64,000 nucleotides of DNA from Prevotella sp. (GCA_017475265.1 JAFVFY010000072.1:1-64000), one strand, 5' to 3'; numbered from the stretch's first letter, positions 33,970 to 42,642 are shown. Numbers and translations are program-made. The notes: a model not told the origin generated them from the sequence alone.

Positions 33970-34030
33970 ATTCCCATACTGGGAACGTTTCATTCCCACG
34001 GTGGGAACAAACCATTCCCACCGTGGGAAT
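33970..34030. repeat. Array of three palindromes (TTCCCAC-GTGGGAA type) at exact 22-bp period
   Basis: Units start at 33970, 33992 and 34014: ATTCCCATACTGGGAA, ATTCCCACGGTGGGAA and ATTCCCACCGTGGGAA. Each is an inverted repeat of TTCCCA with TGGGAA, the last perfect. It lies between the divergent lptB and miaA promoters, so it could be an operator for either. Confidence 0.93.
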
Positions 34031-34129
34031 TTTAGTAGAAAGTTATTATCGTGCTACCGTTTTCTTTTGTTCTTATTGGGTTCTTCAAACTTTTTCCTGC
34101 AACTGCTTTGTCGTTTCAAGAAAAAGTAG

Positions 34130-34137
34130 TATCTTTG
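34130..34137 (+). promoter_or_regulatory. -7 promoter box TATCTTTG for miaA, near-leaderless
   Basis: Matches TAnnTTTG and ends 8 bases before the miaA ATG, so transcription would start at or next to the start codon. Confidence 0.5.
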
Positions 34138-34145
34138 CCCGCACA

Positions 34146-35057
34146 ATGAGAAAAGTCATCACCATTCTCGGACCTACGGCCAGCGGAAAGACGAGCCTGG
34201 CCGTGGCATTGGCCAAGCGCGTGGACGGGGAAATACTCTCCGCCGACTCGCGACAGGTGTACCGGCGCATGGACATCGGCACGGGCAAGGACCTGAGGGA
34301 ATACGACGGCGTGCCCTACCACCTGATTGACATTTGTGAGCCGGGGACGAAATACAACCTCTTTCAGTATCAGGAGGACTTCGCCAAGGCATACGATGAT
34401 ATTTGCAGGCGCGGCCGGCAGCCCATCATCTGCGGCGGCACGGGGCTGTACATTGAGGCGGTGCTCAAGGGGTATAACCTCTCGCCGGTGCCACAGAACC
34501 CGGAGCTGAGGGAACGGCTGGAGGGAAAGCCGCTGGAGGAACTGACGGTGATACTGCGCGAGCTGAAGGAGCGCAACGGCTCTGTGATGCACAACACCAC
34601 CGACGTGGACACCGCCCAAAGGGCCATCCGCGCCATAGAAATAGAGACCTATAACCTGGAGCACCCTACGCCACTGCGCCAGATGAAGGCGTTGGACTCG
34701 CTGACAATAGGAGTGAACATAGACCGTGAGCTGCGGCGGGAGAAGATTACCCGGCGACTGAAGGCGCGTCTGGAAGAAGGCATGGCCGATGAGGTGCGCC
34801 GTCTGCTGGACGAAGGCATCACCCCCAATGACCTTATCTATTACGGTCTGGAATACAAATATGTGACGGAGTACGTTCTAGGGCGGCTTTCCTACGATGA
34901 GATGTTTCGCCAGCTCGAGATTGCCATCCACCAGTTTGCCAAGCGCCAGATGACTTGGTTCCGGGGTATGGAACGCCGTGGCTTCACCATCCACTGGATA
35001 GACGCCACGTTGCCGATGGAAGAGAAAGTGGCTACAATTAAGACCTTTGACGTATGA
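34146..35057 (+). CDS. miaA: tRNA dimethylallyltransferase
   Basis: MiaA adds a dimethylallyl group to A37 of tRNAs that read UNN codons. The 303-residue product has the P-loop LGPTASGKTSLA, the substrate loop SADSRQVYRRMDIGTGK, the ICGGTGLYIEAVL motif and the C-terminal QFAKRQMTWFRG. I start at 34146, the first ATG before the P-loop; the upstream open frame runs through the palindrome array and promoter. The stop overlaps the start of the next gene by 4 bases. Confidence 0.96.
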   Translation: MRKVITILGPTASGKTSLAVALAKRVDGEILSADSRQVYRRMDIGTGKDLREYDGVPYHLIDICEPGTKYNLFQYQEDFAKAYDDICRRGRQPIICGGTGLYIEAVLKGYNLSPVPQNPELRERLEGKPLEELTVILRELKERNGSVMHNTTDVDTAQRAIRAIEIETYNLEHPTPLRQMKALDSLTIGVNIDRELRREKITRRLKARLEEGMADEVRRLLDEGITPNDLIYYGLEYKYVTEYVLGRLSYDEMFRQLEIAIHQFAKRQMTWFRGMERRGFTIHWIDATLPMEEKVATIKTFDV

Positions 35058-35983
35058 ACAATAACGACCGCTGGGGTCTGCTTTACTGCCCGAAGAAAGG
35101 CATCCATGAGAGCAGCCGACGATGGGAACGGCTGAAACGCACACTCGACGAGCGCGGCGTGCTATACGACTTTGTGCAGAGCGAATCGACCGATAGCGTG
35201 GAGCGGCTGATGACCATGCTGCTGCATAACGGCTATACGACCATCATCATCGTGGGCGGCGACTCGGCACTCAACGATGCCGTGAACTGCCTCATGCATG
35301 AGGAGAAGAGTGTGCGTGAGCGGGTACACCTGGGACTGATACCCAACGGGGTGATGAACGACTTCGCCCGCTACTGGGGCTTCGACGAGAAGAACGATGC
35401 ACAGACCGTTGACTGGCTCATCGGCCACCGAGTACGCAAGATAGACCTGGGGCGTATCAGCTACGACAGTAAAGACAGCGGACATCAGGACCGCTACTTC
35501 CTCAACTGCGTGAACATCGGCCTCACCGCCGACATCATGCACCTGCGCCGGCAGGCACGCAAGGTGCTGGGCAGTAGTCACCTGGCCTTTCTCTCGTCGC
35601 TGGTACTCATGCTCTTCCACCGCCACGACTACAAGATGCGCATACAAGTGAACTACGAGGAGATAGACCGCATGGTGATGACCGTCTGCATAGGCAGCGC
35701 CCGAGGCTACGGACAGACACCGAGCGCGGTGCCCTACAGTGGACTGCTCGATGTCTCCGTGGTCTATAACCCGCCCGGACGGCAGTTCCTTGAAGGACTG
35801 TGGCTGCTCTTCACCGGCCGCTTCCTCAACCACCGCTCCGTGCATCCCTACCGCACCCGAGAACTGACTTGCGAGAGCGCCAAGGCCCGCGTGGGCATCG
35901 ACGGTCGACTGGCCGAACACCCCACCGGAGAATACCACATAAGGATAGAACCCGAAATCATCAACTTTCTGATTCCTAATTGA
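35054..35983 (+). CDS. Diacylglycerol kinase-like lipid kinase (DAGK_cat family)
   Basis: The 309-residue soluble product matches the YegS/DgkB fold: CPKKGIHESSRRW at the start, the nucleotide loop IIIVGGDSALNDAVN (about residues 63-77), GLIPNGVMNDFARYWG, and a C-terminal beta domain with SGLLDVSVV and VGIDGRLAEHPTGEY. The classical loop is GGDGTxxEV; here Gly is Ser and Glu is Asp. It may phosphorylate a lipid such as diacylglycerol or a sphingoid base. The ATG overlaps the miaA stop, so translation is coupled. Its stop lies in the heptamer array that leads to the next gene. Confidence 0.85.
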   Translation: MNNNDRWGLLYCPKKGIHESSRRWERLKRTLDERGVLYDFVQSESTDSVERLMTMLLHNGYTTIIIVGGDSALNDAVNCLMHEEKSVRERVHLGLIPNGVMNDFARYWGFDEKNDAQTVDWLIGHRVRKIDLGRISYDSKDSGHQDRYFLNCVNIGLTADIMHLRRQARKVLGSSHLAFLSSLVLMLFHRHDYKMRIQVNYEEIDRMVMTVCIGSARGYGQTPSAVPYSGLLDVSVVYNPPGRQFLEGLWLLFTGRFLNHRSVHPYRTRELTCESAKARVGIDGRLAEHPTGEYHIRIEPEIINFLIPN

Positions 35984-36048
35984 GAATTGAGAGTTGAGAG
36001 TTGAGAGTTGAGAATTGAGAGTTGAGAGTTGAGAGTTAAGAATTGAGA
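35979..36048. repeat. Tandem array, ten copies of a 7-bp unit (RTTGAGA), filling the gap to the next gene
   Basis: Ten heptamers (ATTGAGA or GTTGAGA, one GTTAAGA) begin inside the last sense codon and TGA stop of the lipid-kinase gene and end three bases before the next ATG. The complement, TCTCAAY, is the same heptamer family as in uxaA (53492) and upstream of rplS (58454). Confidence 0.95.
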
Positions 36049-36051
36049 ATT

Positions 36052-36870
36052 ATGATAGGAATTATTGTTTTTGTTGTAATTGTGGCTGCGGCAGCCATTG
36101 CGGTGGCCTTCTTGAAAGTAAAGAAACTGAAGGGCGACGTGGACAAACTGCGCGTCGTGGTAGACAACCAGGACAACTACACCTTCCTCATCGACCAGAC
36201 GTTTGAGGTGAAGGAGTCGAACGTGAAGCTGGCTGACGGGCAGCCCCGGCTGCTTGGCAACGTGCTCCACTGTAAGAACTCGCACGAGACGGGACATTGC
36301 GGCGAAGGCAAGCAATGCAAGCACTGCCCCGTGCGCTTCGTCATCAGCAAGTCGTTCGAGCGGCACGATGACTTCCGCAACCTGGAGGCCAGTATGCTCC
36401 TTGATGACAGCAACAAGGCAGAGTCTGACATCGACGTGAGCATCGACGGCAGCTTCGTGTGCATGAACGAGACTCCACACATGGTGGTGAACGTGAAGAG
36501 CATCGTTACCCGCGAAGGAGTAGTACTGCCGAAAGTGCTGTTCCTCTCGCAGAACGCTGCCCTTTACGACAAGGTGCGCATGGCACTAGGTATCTCCTAC
36601 CGCGTGCTCAGCGTGGACACCGAGCACCAGGCGCTGCACCGTCTGCTACACGCCGCCGACTATAATTTCTGCGCCGTAATGACCGACGCACAATTCTATC
36701 ACGCGAACAACGCCGTGTCCATCGTCCTCTCTGAACGGAAAGACAAACTGCCCGTCTTCGTCTTCGCCAAGAAGGAAGAGCGCGTGGCCGACTCAACGAT
36801 AAACTATCTGAACGAAAACATCAAGCCCGAAGAACTGCTGAAGCTGATTACAGCATCGGCAACAAAATAA
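36052..36870 (+). CDS. Membrane-anchored PAS-like / receiver-like protein
   Basis: The 272-residue product has one N-terminal membrane helix (MIGIIVFVVIVAAAAIAVAFL), then a PAS-like domain with a cysteine cluster (LLGNVLHCKNSHETGHCGEG, then CKHCPVRFVI) that could bind heme or a metal, and a C-terminal segment that resembles a degenerate response-regulator receiver (PKVLFLSQNAALYDKVRMAL ... LPVFVFAKKEE). No kinase domain. It may sense redox or a ligand and act through protein contacts; partner unknown. yicC follows after 11 bases. Confidence 0.65.
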   Translation: MIGIIVFVVIVAAAAIAVAFLKVKKLKGDVDKLRVVVDNQDNYTFLIDQTFEVKESNVKLADGQPRLLGNVLHCKNSHETGHCGEGKQCKHCPVRFVISKSFERHDDFRNLEASMLLDDSNKAESDIDVSIDGSFVCMNETPHMVVNVKSIVTREGVVLPKVLFLSQNAALYDKVRMALGISYRVLSVDTEHQALHRLLHAADYNFCAVMTDAQFYHANNAVSIVLSERKDKLPVFVFAKKEERVADSTINYLNENIKPEELLKLITASATK

Positions 36871-36881
36871 AAAAAGTTACT

Positions 36882-37757
36882 ATGATACAATCAATGACAG
36901 GCTACGGCAAGGCGGTCGTGGTCTACAACGGAAAGAAAATCAACGCCGAGATTAAGTCACTCAACTCTAAGCAGCTGGACCTACTTACACGCATCGCACC
37001 ACTCTATCGCGAGAAGGAGATGGAGATTCGCCAGATGATTTCTTCGCGCCTGGAACGCGGAAAGGTGGACTTTGCCCTGTGGATAGAAAAAGATGAGGGC
37101 ATAGACCCCACGCCCGTGAACGAATCGCTGATGTACAACTACTACCGTCAGCTGAAAGACATTGCTGCCCGTACGGGAATCCCCGAACCGCAGGACTGGA
37201 TGTTCACGCTGACCCGTATGCCCGACGTACTGACACGCACCGACACCGAGGTGCTCACCGAAGAGGAATGGCAGAAGACACGGCAAGCCGTGGTGGAGTC
37301 TATCGACGCGCTGGTGGACTTCAGAAAGCAGGAGGGTGCCGCGCTGGAACGTAAGTTTGCCGAGAAGATTGACAACATTGAGCGGTTGATGGCCGAGATA
37401 GAACCCTACGAAAAGCAACGTGTAGAGAAGATTCGCGGGCGTATCGTCGAGGGTCTGCTACAGATACCTGGCGTGGAATACGACAAGAACCGGCTGGAAC
37501 AGGAACTCATCTATTATATAGAGAAGCTCGACATCAGCGAGGAGAAACAGCGACTGGCCAACCACCTGCGATACTTCCGCGAGACCATGTCCGACGATCA
37601 CGGACAGGGAAAGAAACTGGGGTTCATCGCCCAGGAGATGGGACGGGAAATCAACACCACCGGCTCGAAGTCGAACCTCGCTGAGATGCAGAACATTGTC
37701 GTGCAGATGAAAGACGAGCTGGAGCAGATAAAGGAGCAGGTGCTCAACGCTCTTTGA
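36882..37757 (+). CDS. yicC: YicC/YloC-family endoribonuclease
   Basis: The 291-residue product starts MIQSMTGYGKAVV and has the typical INAEIKSLNSKQLDL and the C-terminal LGFIAQEMGREINTTGSKSN and VQMKDELEQIKEQVLN. Members are RNases that act on small RNAs in some bacteria. It is followed by gmk after 23 bases, a classical pairing (yicC/yloC-gmk) across bacteria. Confidence 0.93.
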   Translation: MIQSMTGYGKAVVVYNGKKINAEIKSLNSKQLDLLTRIAPLYREKEMEIRQMISSRLERGKVDFALWIEKDEGIDPTPVNESLMYNYYRQLKDIAARTGIPEPQDWMFTLTRMPDVLTRTDTEVLTEEEWQKTRQAVVESIDALVDFRKQEGAALERKFAEKIDNIERLMAEIEPYEKQRVEKIRGRIVEGLLQIPGVEYDKNRLEQELIYYIEKLDISEEKQRLANHLRYFRETMSDDHGQGKKLGFIAQEMGREINTTGSKSNLAEMQNIVVQMKDELEQIKEQVLNAL

Positions 37758-37780
37758 TTTGGAGTTAAGGATAATAGACC

Positions 37781-38383
37781 ATGGAAAAAAAGAAAGGAAA
37801 CCTTTTGATTTTCTCTGCCCCCTCTGGCAGCGGAAAGACAACGATAGTACAGTGGCTGATGCAGGAGCATCCGGAGCTGCGGTTGTACTTCTCTATATCG
37901 GCTACCTCGCGCCCACCAAGAGGCACAGAGCAGAACGGCGTAGAGTATTACTTCCTCTCGCCGGAGGAGTTCCGCCAAAAGATAGACAACGACGAGTTCC
38001 TAGAGTATGAGGAGGTATATGAAGACCGCTTCTACGGTACGCTTAAAGCACAGGTGGAACGACAGCTGGAGGCTGGGCAGAACGTGGTGTTCGACGTTGA
38101 CGTGAAGGGCGGTGTGAACATCAAGCGGTTCTACGGCGAGCGGGCCATGAGCATCTTCATCCAGCCACCATCGGTGGAGGAACTACGCCGCCGACTAGAA
38201 GGGCGTGGCACTGACACTCCTGAAGCCATAGAGAACCGCTTGGCCAAGGCTGAGTACGAGATGACCTTCGCCCCACAGTTCGACCATATCGTGGTGAACG
38301 ACGACCTGGCCACCGCCAAGGCTGAGACGCTGGAACTGGTGAAAGCCTTCTTCGACTGCCAAGGTACAGTATGTTGCGACTGA
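37781..38383 (+). CDS. gmk: Guanylate kinase
   Basis: Gmk converts GMP to GDP with ATP. The 200-residue product has the P-loop FSAPSGSGKTT, SATSRPPRGTEQNGVEYYF (GMP-binding Arg and Tyr), EYEEVYEDRFYGT and the LID with RRRLEGRGTDTPEAIENRL. Placed between yicC and nadD, whose ATG lies 24 bases after the stop. Confidence 0.97.
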   Translation: MEKKKGNLLIFSAPSGSGKTTIVQWLMQEHPELRLYFSISATSRPPRGTEQNGVEYYFLSPEEFRQKIDNDEFLEYEEVYEDRFYGTLKAQVERQLEAGQNVVFDVDVKGGVNIKRFYGERAMSIFIQPPSVEELRRRLEGRGTDTPEAIENRLAKAEYEMTFAPQFDHIVVNDDLATAKAETLELVKAFFDCQGTVCCD

Positions 38384-38406
38384 GTCGCAACAAACAATGC
38401 AAAGCG

Positions 38407-38985
38407 ATGAAAAAGACCATTGGAATCTTTGGCGGTAGCTTTAACCCCATCCACACTGGGCACATCACGCTGGCACGACAACTGAGAGAGGCAGCAGGTC
38501 TTGACGAAGTGTGGCTGATGGTGTCGCCACAGAACCCACTGAAGCAGGGCAGCAGCGACCTACTTGATGACCGGTTGCGTTATGCTATGGCCCGTTTGGC
38601 CCTGCATGGTGAGGAAGGCATCGTAGCCAGTGATTACGAGCTACACCTGCCACGACCCAGCTACACCTGGAACACACTACAGCACTTGAAAGAAGACTAC
38701 CCGTCATTTACCTTCGTGCTACTTATTGGAGAGGACAACTGGCAGCGTTTCCCACAGTGGTACAAGGCGGAAGACATTCTGCGAGAGTACCAGGTGATGG
38801 TGTACCCAAGAGAAGGGGAACAGAGGCTATACTCACGAGAAATGCCCGCCGGAGTCACCCTTGTAGAGGCAGAGCTGCTGCCTGTCAGCAGCACGGAAAT
38901 ACGCCAGCGGGTGAAAGCAGGGAAAAGCATTGAGGGGCTGGTACCGAAAATCATAGCACCACTGGTGAGACGGTGCTATTATTGA
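38407..38985 (+). CDS. nadD: Nicotinate-nucleotide adenylyltransferase
   Basis: NadD makes deamido-NAD from nicotinate mononucleotide and ATP. The 192-residue product has the nucleotidyltransferase motif GIFGGSFNPIHTGHI, the PSYTWNTLQHL segment, LLIGEDNWQRF and the closing ISSTE-like LPVSSTEIRQRV. I start at MKKTIGIFGG; a longer frame overlaps gmk. Confidence 0.95.
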   Translation: MKKTIGIFGGSFNPIHTGHITLARQLREAAGLDEVWLMVSPQNPLKQGSSDLLDDRLRYAMARLALHGEEGIVASDYELHLPRPSYTWNTLQHLKEDYPSFTFVLLIGEDNWQRFPQWYKAEDILREYQVMVYPREGEQRLYSREMPAGVTLVEAELLPVSSTEIRQRVKAGKSIEGLVPKIIAPLVRRCYY

Positions 38986-39132
38986 ATTTTTTCGCAAAAA
39001 CATTCATTTATATTCATTTTTGGGGCTGTTTTTGCATATTTTCCCAAAAAAGTTTTGTAGTCTGCATAAAATTTACGACCTTTGCACGCCGATTACAATA
39101 AACAAATATATAAACAAACAATTGCAAAACAA

Positions 39133-40974
39133 ATGGAAGTAAAAGAACTGGAACAAGTGGTTGTCCGGTTTTCCGGAGACTCCGGCGACGGCATGCAGCT
39201 GGCCGGAAACATTTTCTCCACGGTGAGTGCCACCGTGGGCAACGGCATTTCGACCTTCCCAGACTATCCCGCCGATATCCGCGCCCCGCAAGGGTCGCTG
39301 ACGGGCGTGTCAGGATTTCAGGTGCACATCGGCGCGGGTAAGATTTATACGCCTGGCGACAAATGCGACGTGCTGGTAGCTATGAATGCCGCCGCACTGA
39401 AGACACAGTACCGCTACGCCAAGCCCGGTGCAACGATTATCATCGACACCGACAGCTTTGGCCCGAAGGATCTGGAGAAGGCGAAGTTTACTAGCGAGGA
39501 CTACCTCGGAGAGATGGGCATCGACCCCGACCGCGTCATCCAGTGCCCGCTCACCACGATGGTGAAGGACACTCTGGCCGACAGTGGCATGGACAACAAG
39601 GCTATGCTGAAGTGCCGCAACATGTTCGCACTGGGACTGGTCTGCTGGCTCTTCGACCGCGACCTCTCATTGGTGAACAATTTCCTGCGCGAGAAATTCG
39701 CCAAGAAGCCCGCCATCGCCGAGGCCAACATCAAGGTCATCCAGGCCGGATGGGACTATGGCCACAACACACACTCGTCGACGATGAACGTCTATCGTGT
39801 GGAGACGAAGGTGAAGGAACCGGGCCGATACATGGACATCACGGGTAACAAGGCCACGGCGTATGGTCTCATCGCCGCTGCCGAGCGTGCCGGACTGAAA
39901 CTGTTCCTGGGCTCCTACCCCATCACACCGGCCACCGACATCCTGCACGAGCTGTCAAAGCATAAGTCGTGCGGCGTTATGACCGTGCAATGTGAGGACG
40001 AGATTTCAGGCTGTGCCTCGGCTCTCGGTGCTTCTTTCGCCGGAGCCCTGGGCGTGACCAGCACTTCCGGTCCCGGCATCTGTCTGAAGAGCGAGGCCAT
40101 GAACCTGGCCGTCATCGACGAGCTGCCACTGGTCATCGTCGACGTACAGCGCGGCGGTCCCTCTACAGGTCTGCCCACGAAGAGCGAGCAGACCGACCTG
40201 CTGCAGGTGCTTTACGGTCGTAACGGCGAGAGTCCCATGCCAGTCATCGCAGCACTCCACCCCTCCGACTGCTTCTACGCAGCTTTCGACGCTGCGAAGA
40301 TGGCTCTGGAACACCTCACGCCTGTCGTGCTGCTCACCGATGCTTTCGTGGCCAACGGCTCTGGAGCCTTCAAGCTCCCTGCATCGATGGACGCTCTACC
40401 CGCCATACAGCCGCACTACGCCACGCCAGAGATGAAGGGTAACTACACGCCCTACTTCCGTGACGAGGAGTCGAAGGTGCGCTACTGGGCCATCCCCGGA
40501 CAGGAGGGTTATACGCACATCCTCGGCGGCTTGGAGAAGGACGGCAAGACCGGAGCCATCTCTACCGACCCGGAGAACCACGACGAGATGTGCCGTCTGC
40601 GTGCCGAGAAGGTGGCTCGCATACCTGTGCCCGACCTCGTCGTAGAGGGTGACAAGGACGATGCCGACCTCCTCATCGTGGGCTTCGGATCGACCTACGG
40701 CCACCTCTTCTCCGCTATGGAGGAGCTGCGTGCAGCTGGCAAAAAGGTCGCTCTGGCTCAGTTCCGCTACATCAACCCGCTGCCGAAGAATACCGCCGAG
40801 GTGCTCATGAAGTACAAGAAGGTGGTAGTCGCCGAACAGAACCTCGGACAGCTTGCCGCCTACCTCCGCTCAAAGGTCGACGGCTTCGTCCCCGCACAGT
40901 TCAACCAAGTGAAGGGACAACCGTTTGTGGTCAGCGAACTGGTGGAATACTTCAAAACACTAATATACAATTGA
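39133..40974 (+). CDS. korA: 2-oxoacid:ferredoxin oxidoreductase, alpha subunit (gamma-alpha fusion)
   Basis: With KorB it oxidatively decarboxylates a 2-oxoacid, probably 2-oxoglutarate, using thiamine diphosphate and passing electrons to ferredoxin. The 613-residue product has the gamma domain first (RFSGDSGDGMQLAGNIF, then TFPDYPADIRAPQGS) and then the alpha domain (LFLGSYPITPATDILHELSK, TSTSGPGICLKSEAMNLAV, GLPTKSEQTDLLQVLYG). I start at 39133; the upstream part of the open frame covers the promoter region. The beta subunit gene is 660 bases downstream, beyond an inserted GxxExxY gene. Confidence 0.92.
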   Translation: MEVKELEQVVVRFSGDSGDGMQLAGNIFSTVSATVGNGISTFPDYPADIRAPQGSLTGVSGFQVHIGAGKIYTPGDKCDVLVAMNAAALKTQYRYAKPGATIIIDTDSFGPKDLEKAKFTSEDYLGEMGIDPDRVIQCPLTTMVKDTLADSGMDNKAMLKCRNMFALGLVCWLFDRDLSLVNNFLREKFAKKPAIAEANIKVIQAGWDYGHNTHSSTMNVYRVETKVKEPGRYMDITGNKATAYGLIAAAERAGLKLFLGSYPITPATDILHELSKHKSCGVMTVQCEDEISGCASALGASFAGALGVTSTSGPGICLKSEAMNLAVIDELPLVIVDVQRGGPSTGLPTKSEQTDLLQVLYGRNGESPMPVIAALHPSDCFYAAFDAAKMALEHLTPVVLLTDAFVANGSGAFKLPASMDALPAIQPHYATPEMKGNYTPYFRDEESKVRYWAIPGQEGYTHILGGLEKDGKTGAISTDPENHDEMCRLRAEKVARIPVPDLVVEGDKDDADLLIVGFGSTYGHLFSAMEELRAAGKKVALAQFRYINPLPKNTAEVLMKYKKVVVAEQNLGQLAAYLRSKVDGFVPAQFNQVKGQPFVVSELVEYFKTLIYN

Positions 40975-41000
40975 AGAATACTTTTTAAACACAAATTTTC

Positions 41001-41029
41001 ATGAATTAAACACGAATTATTCATAAATT
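41001..41029 (+). repeat. Left 29-bp inverted repeat flanking the GxxExxY gene
   Basis: This AT-rich sequence (with TTAAACACGAATTATTCATA at its core) is the reverse complement of 41556-41584 with one mismatch. It lies 26 bases after the korA stop. Confidence 0.9.
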
Positions 41030-41057
41030 GTTTATTATGAAATATTCATAAATTGAA

Positions 41058-41522
41058 ATGAATGCAAAAGTATATAAGGATGTAGTTTATAAAGTCATTG
41101 GTTCAGCAATGAAAGTGCACAGTGAATTAGGATGGGGATTATTAGAACCAGTTTACAATGAAGCTTTGCACCTTGAATTATTTGACCAAGGTATTAAGAA
41201 CGACCGTGAAAAACTGCTTCCTTGCTATTACAAGCACCATCAGATGGAGAAATACTACAAGATGGATATTGTTGTTGGTGACATAATCGTGGAATTGAAA
41301 TCAATAAAAGAACTTCTTTCTGCACACCGCGCACAGCTTTTCAACTATTTGCGACTGACAAAGAAGCCCATTGGCTTGCTCATAAACTTTGGCCAGAAGA
41401 GTCTACAAGGCGAGCGATATGCATATATTGAAGAGACAAACGAATGTATCCTTCTTGACAAAGACATGAATCTGATACGTCCAGAATATGCTTATGGTGA
41501 TGACGATATAGTTTATGAATAA
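41058..41522 (+). CDS. GxxExxY family protein
   Basis: The 154-residue product has the name-giving motif GWGLLEPVYNEAL (GxxExxY) and a nuclease-like core with MDIVVGDIIVELKSIKEL, in which D and ExK fit a PD-(D/E)XK fold. Function is unknown; family members are short and often associated with mobile or repeated DNA. It interrupts the korA-korB pair and is bounded by 29-bp inverted repeats. Its base composition is much more AT-rich than korA and korB, which supports recent arrival. Confidence 0.88.
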   Translation: MNAKVYKDVVYKVIGSAMKVHSELGWGLLEPVYNEALHLELFDQGIKNDREKLLPCYYKHHQMEKYYKMDIVVGDIIVELKSIKELLSAHRAQLFNYLRLTKKPIGLLINFGQKSLQGERYAYIEETNECILLDKDMNLIRPEYAYGDDDIVYE

Positions 41523-41595
41523 TTCATGTTTAATTCATGGTTATTCGTGTATAATAATTTATGAATAATTCGTGTTTAATTCGTGGTAATTCGTG
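41516..41595 (+). repeat. Two direct repeats (about 34 bp) after the GxxExxY gene; the second contains the right inverted repeat
   Basis: 41516-41549 and 41562-41595 are near copies (TGAATAATTC(A/G)TGTTTAATT and onwards), the first overlapping the end of the GxxExxY frame. Bases 41556-41584 are the inverted partner of 41001-41029. Confidence 0.85.
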
Positions 41596-41634
41596 TAAAA
41601 GAACAAGAATATTCGTGTAAAAACAAAAAAGGAT

Positions 41635-42642
41635 ATGAGTACATACACATTTAATGATTATAAGAAGGGACAGCCGCGGTGGTGTCCCGGGTGCGGTGAC
41701 CACTTCTTCCTGGCCTCGCTGCACAAGGCCATGGCCGAGGTTGGTGTGGCCCCTCACGAGATGGCCGTCATCAGTGGTATCGGCTGTTCGAGCCGTCTGC
41801 CCTATTATGTGAATACGTATGCCATGCAGACCATTCATGGTCGTGCGGCTGCCATCGCCACCGGCGCGAAGGTGGCTAACCCCAAGCTGTGCATCTGGCA
41901 GGTGTCGGGTGACGGCGACGGACTCGCCATCGGCGGTAACCACTTCATCCATGCTAACCGTCGCAACATCGACATTAACATCATCCTCCTGAACAACCGC
42001 ATCTACGGTCTGACGAAGGGTCAGTACAGTCCCACATCGCCCCGTGGCTTCGTCTCGAAGTCCAGCCCCTACGGCACCGTCGAAGATCCGTTCCGCCCTG
42101 CTGAGCTGTGCTTCGGCGCAAGAGGCAAGTTCTTCGCCCGTTGCGTGGCAACTGATGCCAAGGGAACCATCGACGTGCTCACCGCCGCCTACAAGCACAA
42201 GGGAGCAGCCGTGACCGAGGTACTGCAAAACTGCGTCATCTTCAACGACCACTGTCACGACATCGTGTATAACAATGAGGGTCGCAAGAAGAACGCCATC
42301 TACGTGCGCCACGGCGAGAAGCTCGTCTTTGGTGAGAACAACGAGTTCGGACTCGTGCAACAGGGCTTCGGCCTGAAGGTCATCACCATCGGCCAGGATG
42401 GCTACACCCTTGACGACGTGCTCACCCACGATGCCCACTGCGAGGACAACACCCTGCAGCTGAAGCTCGCCATGATGAGCCCGGAGGACGGATTCCCCAT
42501 CGCTCTCGGTGTCATTCGCGACGTGGAAGCACCCACCTATAACGACGCTGTACACCAGCAAATCCAGGAGGTAAGTGCACAGAAAAAGTACCACAACTTC
42601 ATGGAATTACTGGAGACAAACGACATCTGGGAGGTGAAATAA
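41635..42642 (+). CDS. korB: 2-oxoacid:ferredoxin oxidoreductase, beta subunit
   Basis: The 335-residue product carries the thiamine-diphosphate site (VSGDGDGLAIGGNHFIHANRRN ... LNNRIYGLTKGQ), the N-terminal cysteine pair RWCPGCGDH and the GIGCSSR motif that belong to the beta subunit and its iron-sulfur cluster. It acts with KorA. It now lies 112 bases after the GxxExxY gene, so korB transcription depends on read-through or a new promoter. Confidence 0.93.
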   Translation: MSTYTFNDYKKGQPRWCPGCGDHFFLASLHKAMAEVGVAPHEMAVISGIGCSSRLPYYVNTYAMQTIHGRAAAIATGAKVANPKLCIWQVSGDGDGLAIGGNHFIHANRRNIDINIILLNNRIYGLTKGQYSPTSPRGFVSKSSPYGTVEDPFRPAELCFGARGKFFARCVATDAKGTIDVLTAAYKHKGAAVTEVLQNCVIFNDHCHDIVYNNEGRKKNAIYVRHGEKLVFGENNEFGLVQQGFGLKVITIGQDGYTLDDVLTHDAHCEDNTLQLKLAMMSPEDGFPIALGVIRDVEAPTYNDAVHQQIQEVSAQKKYHNFMELLETNDIWEVK

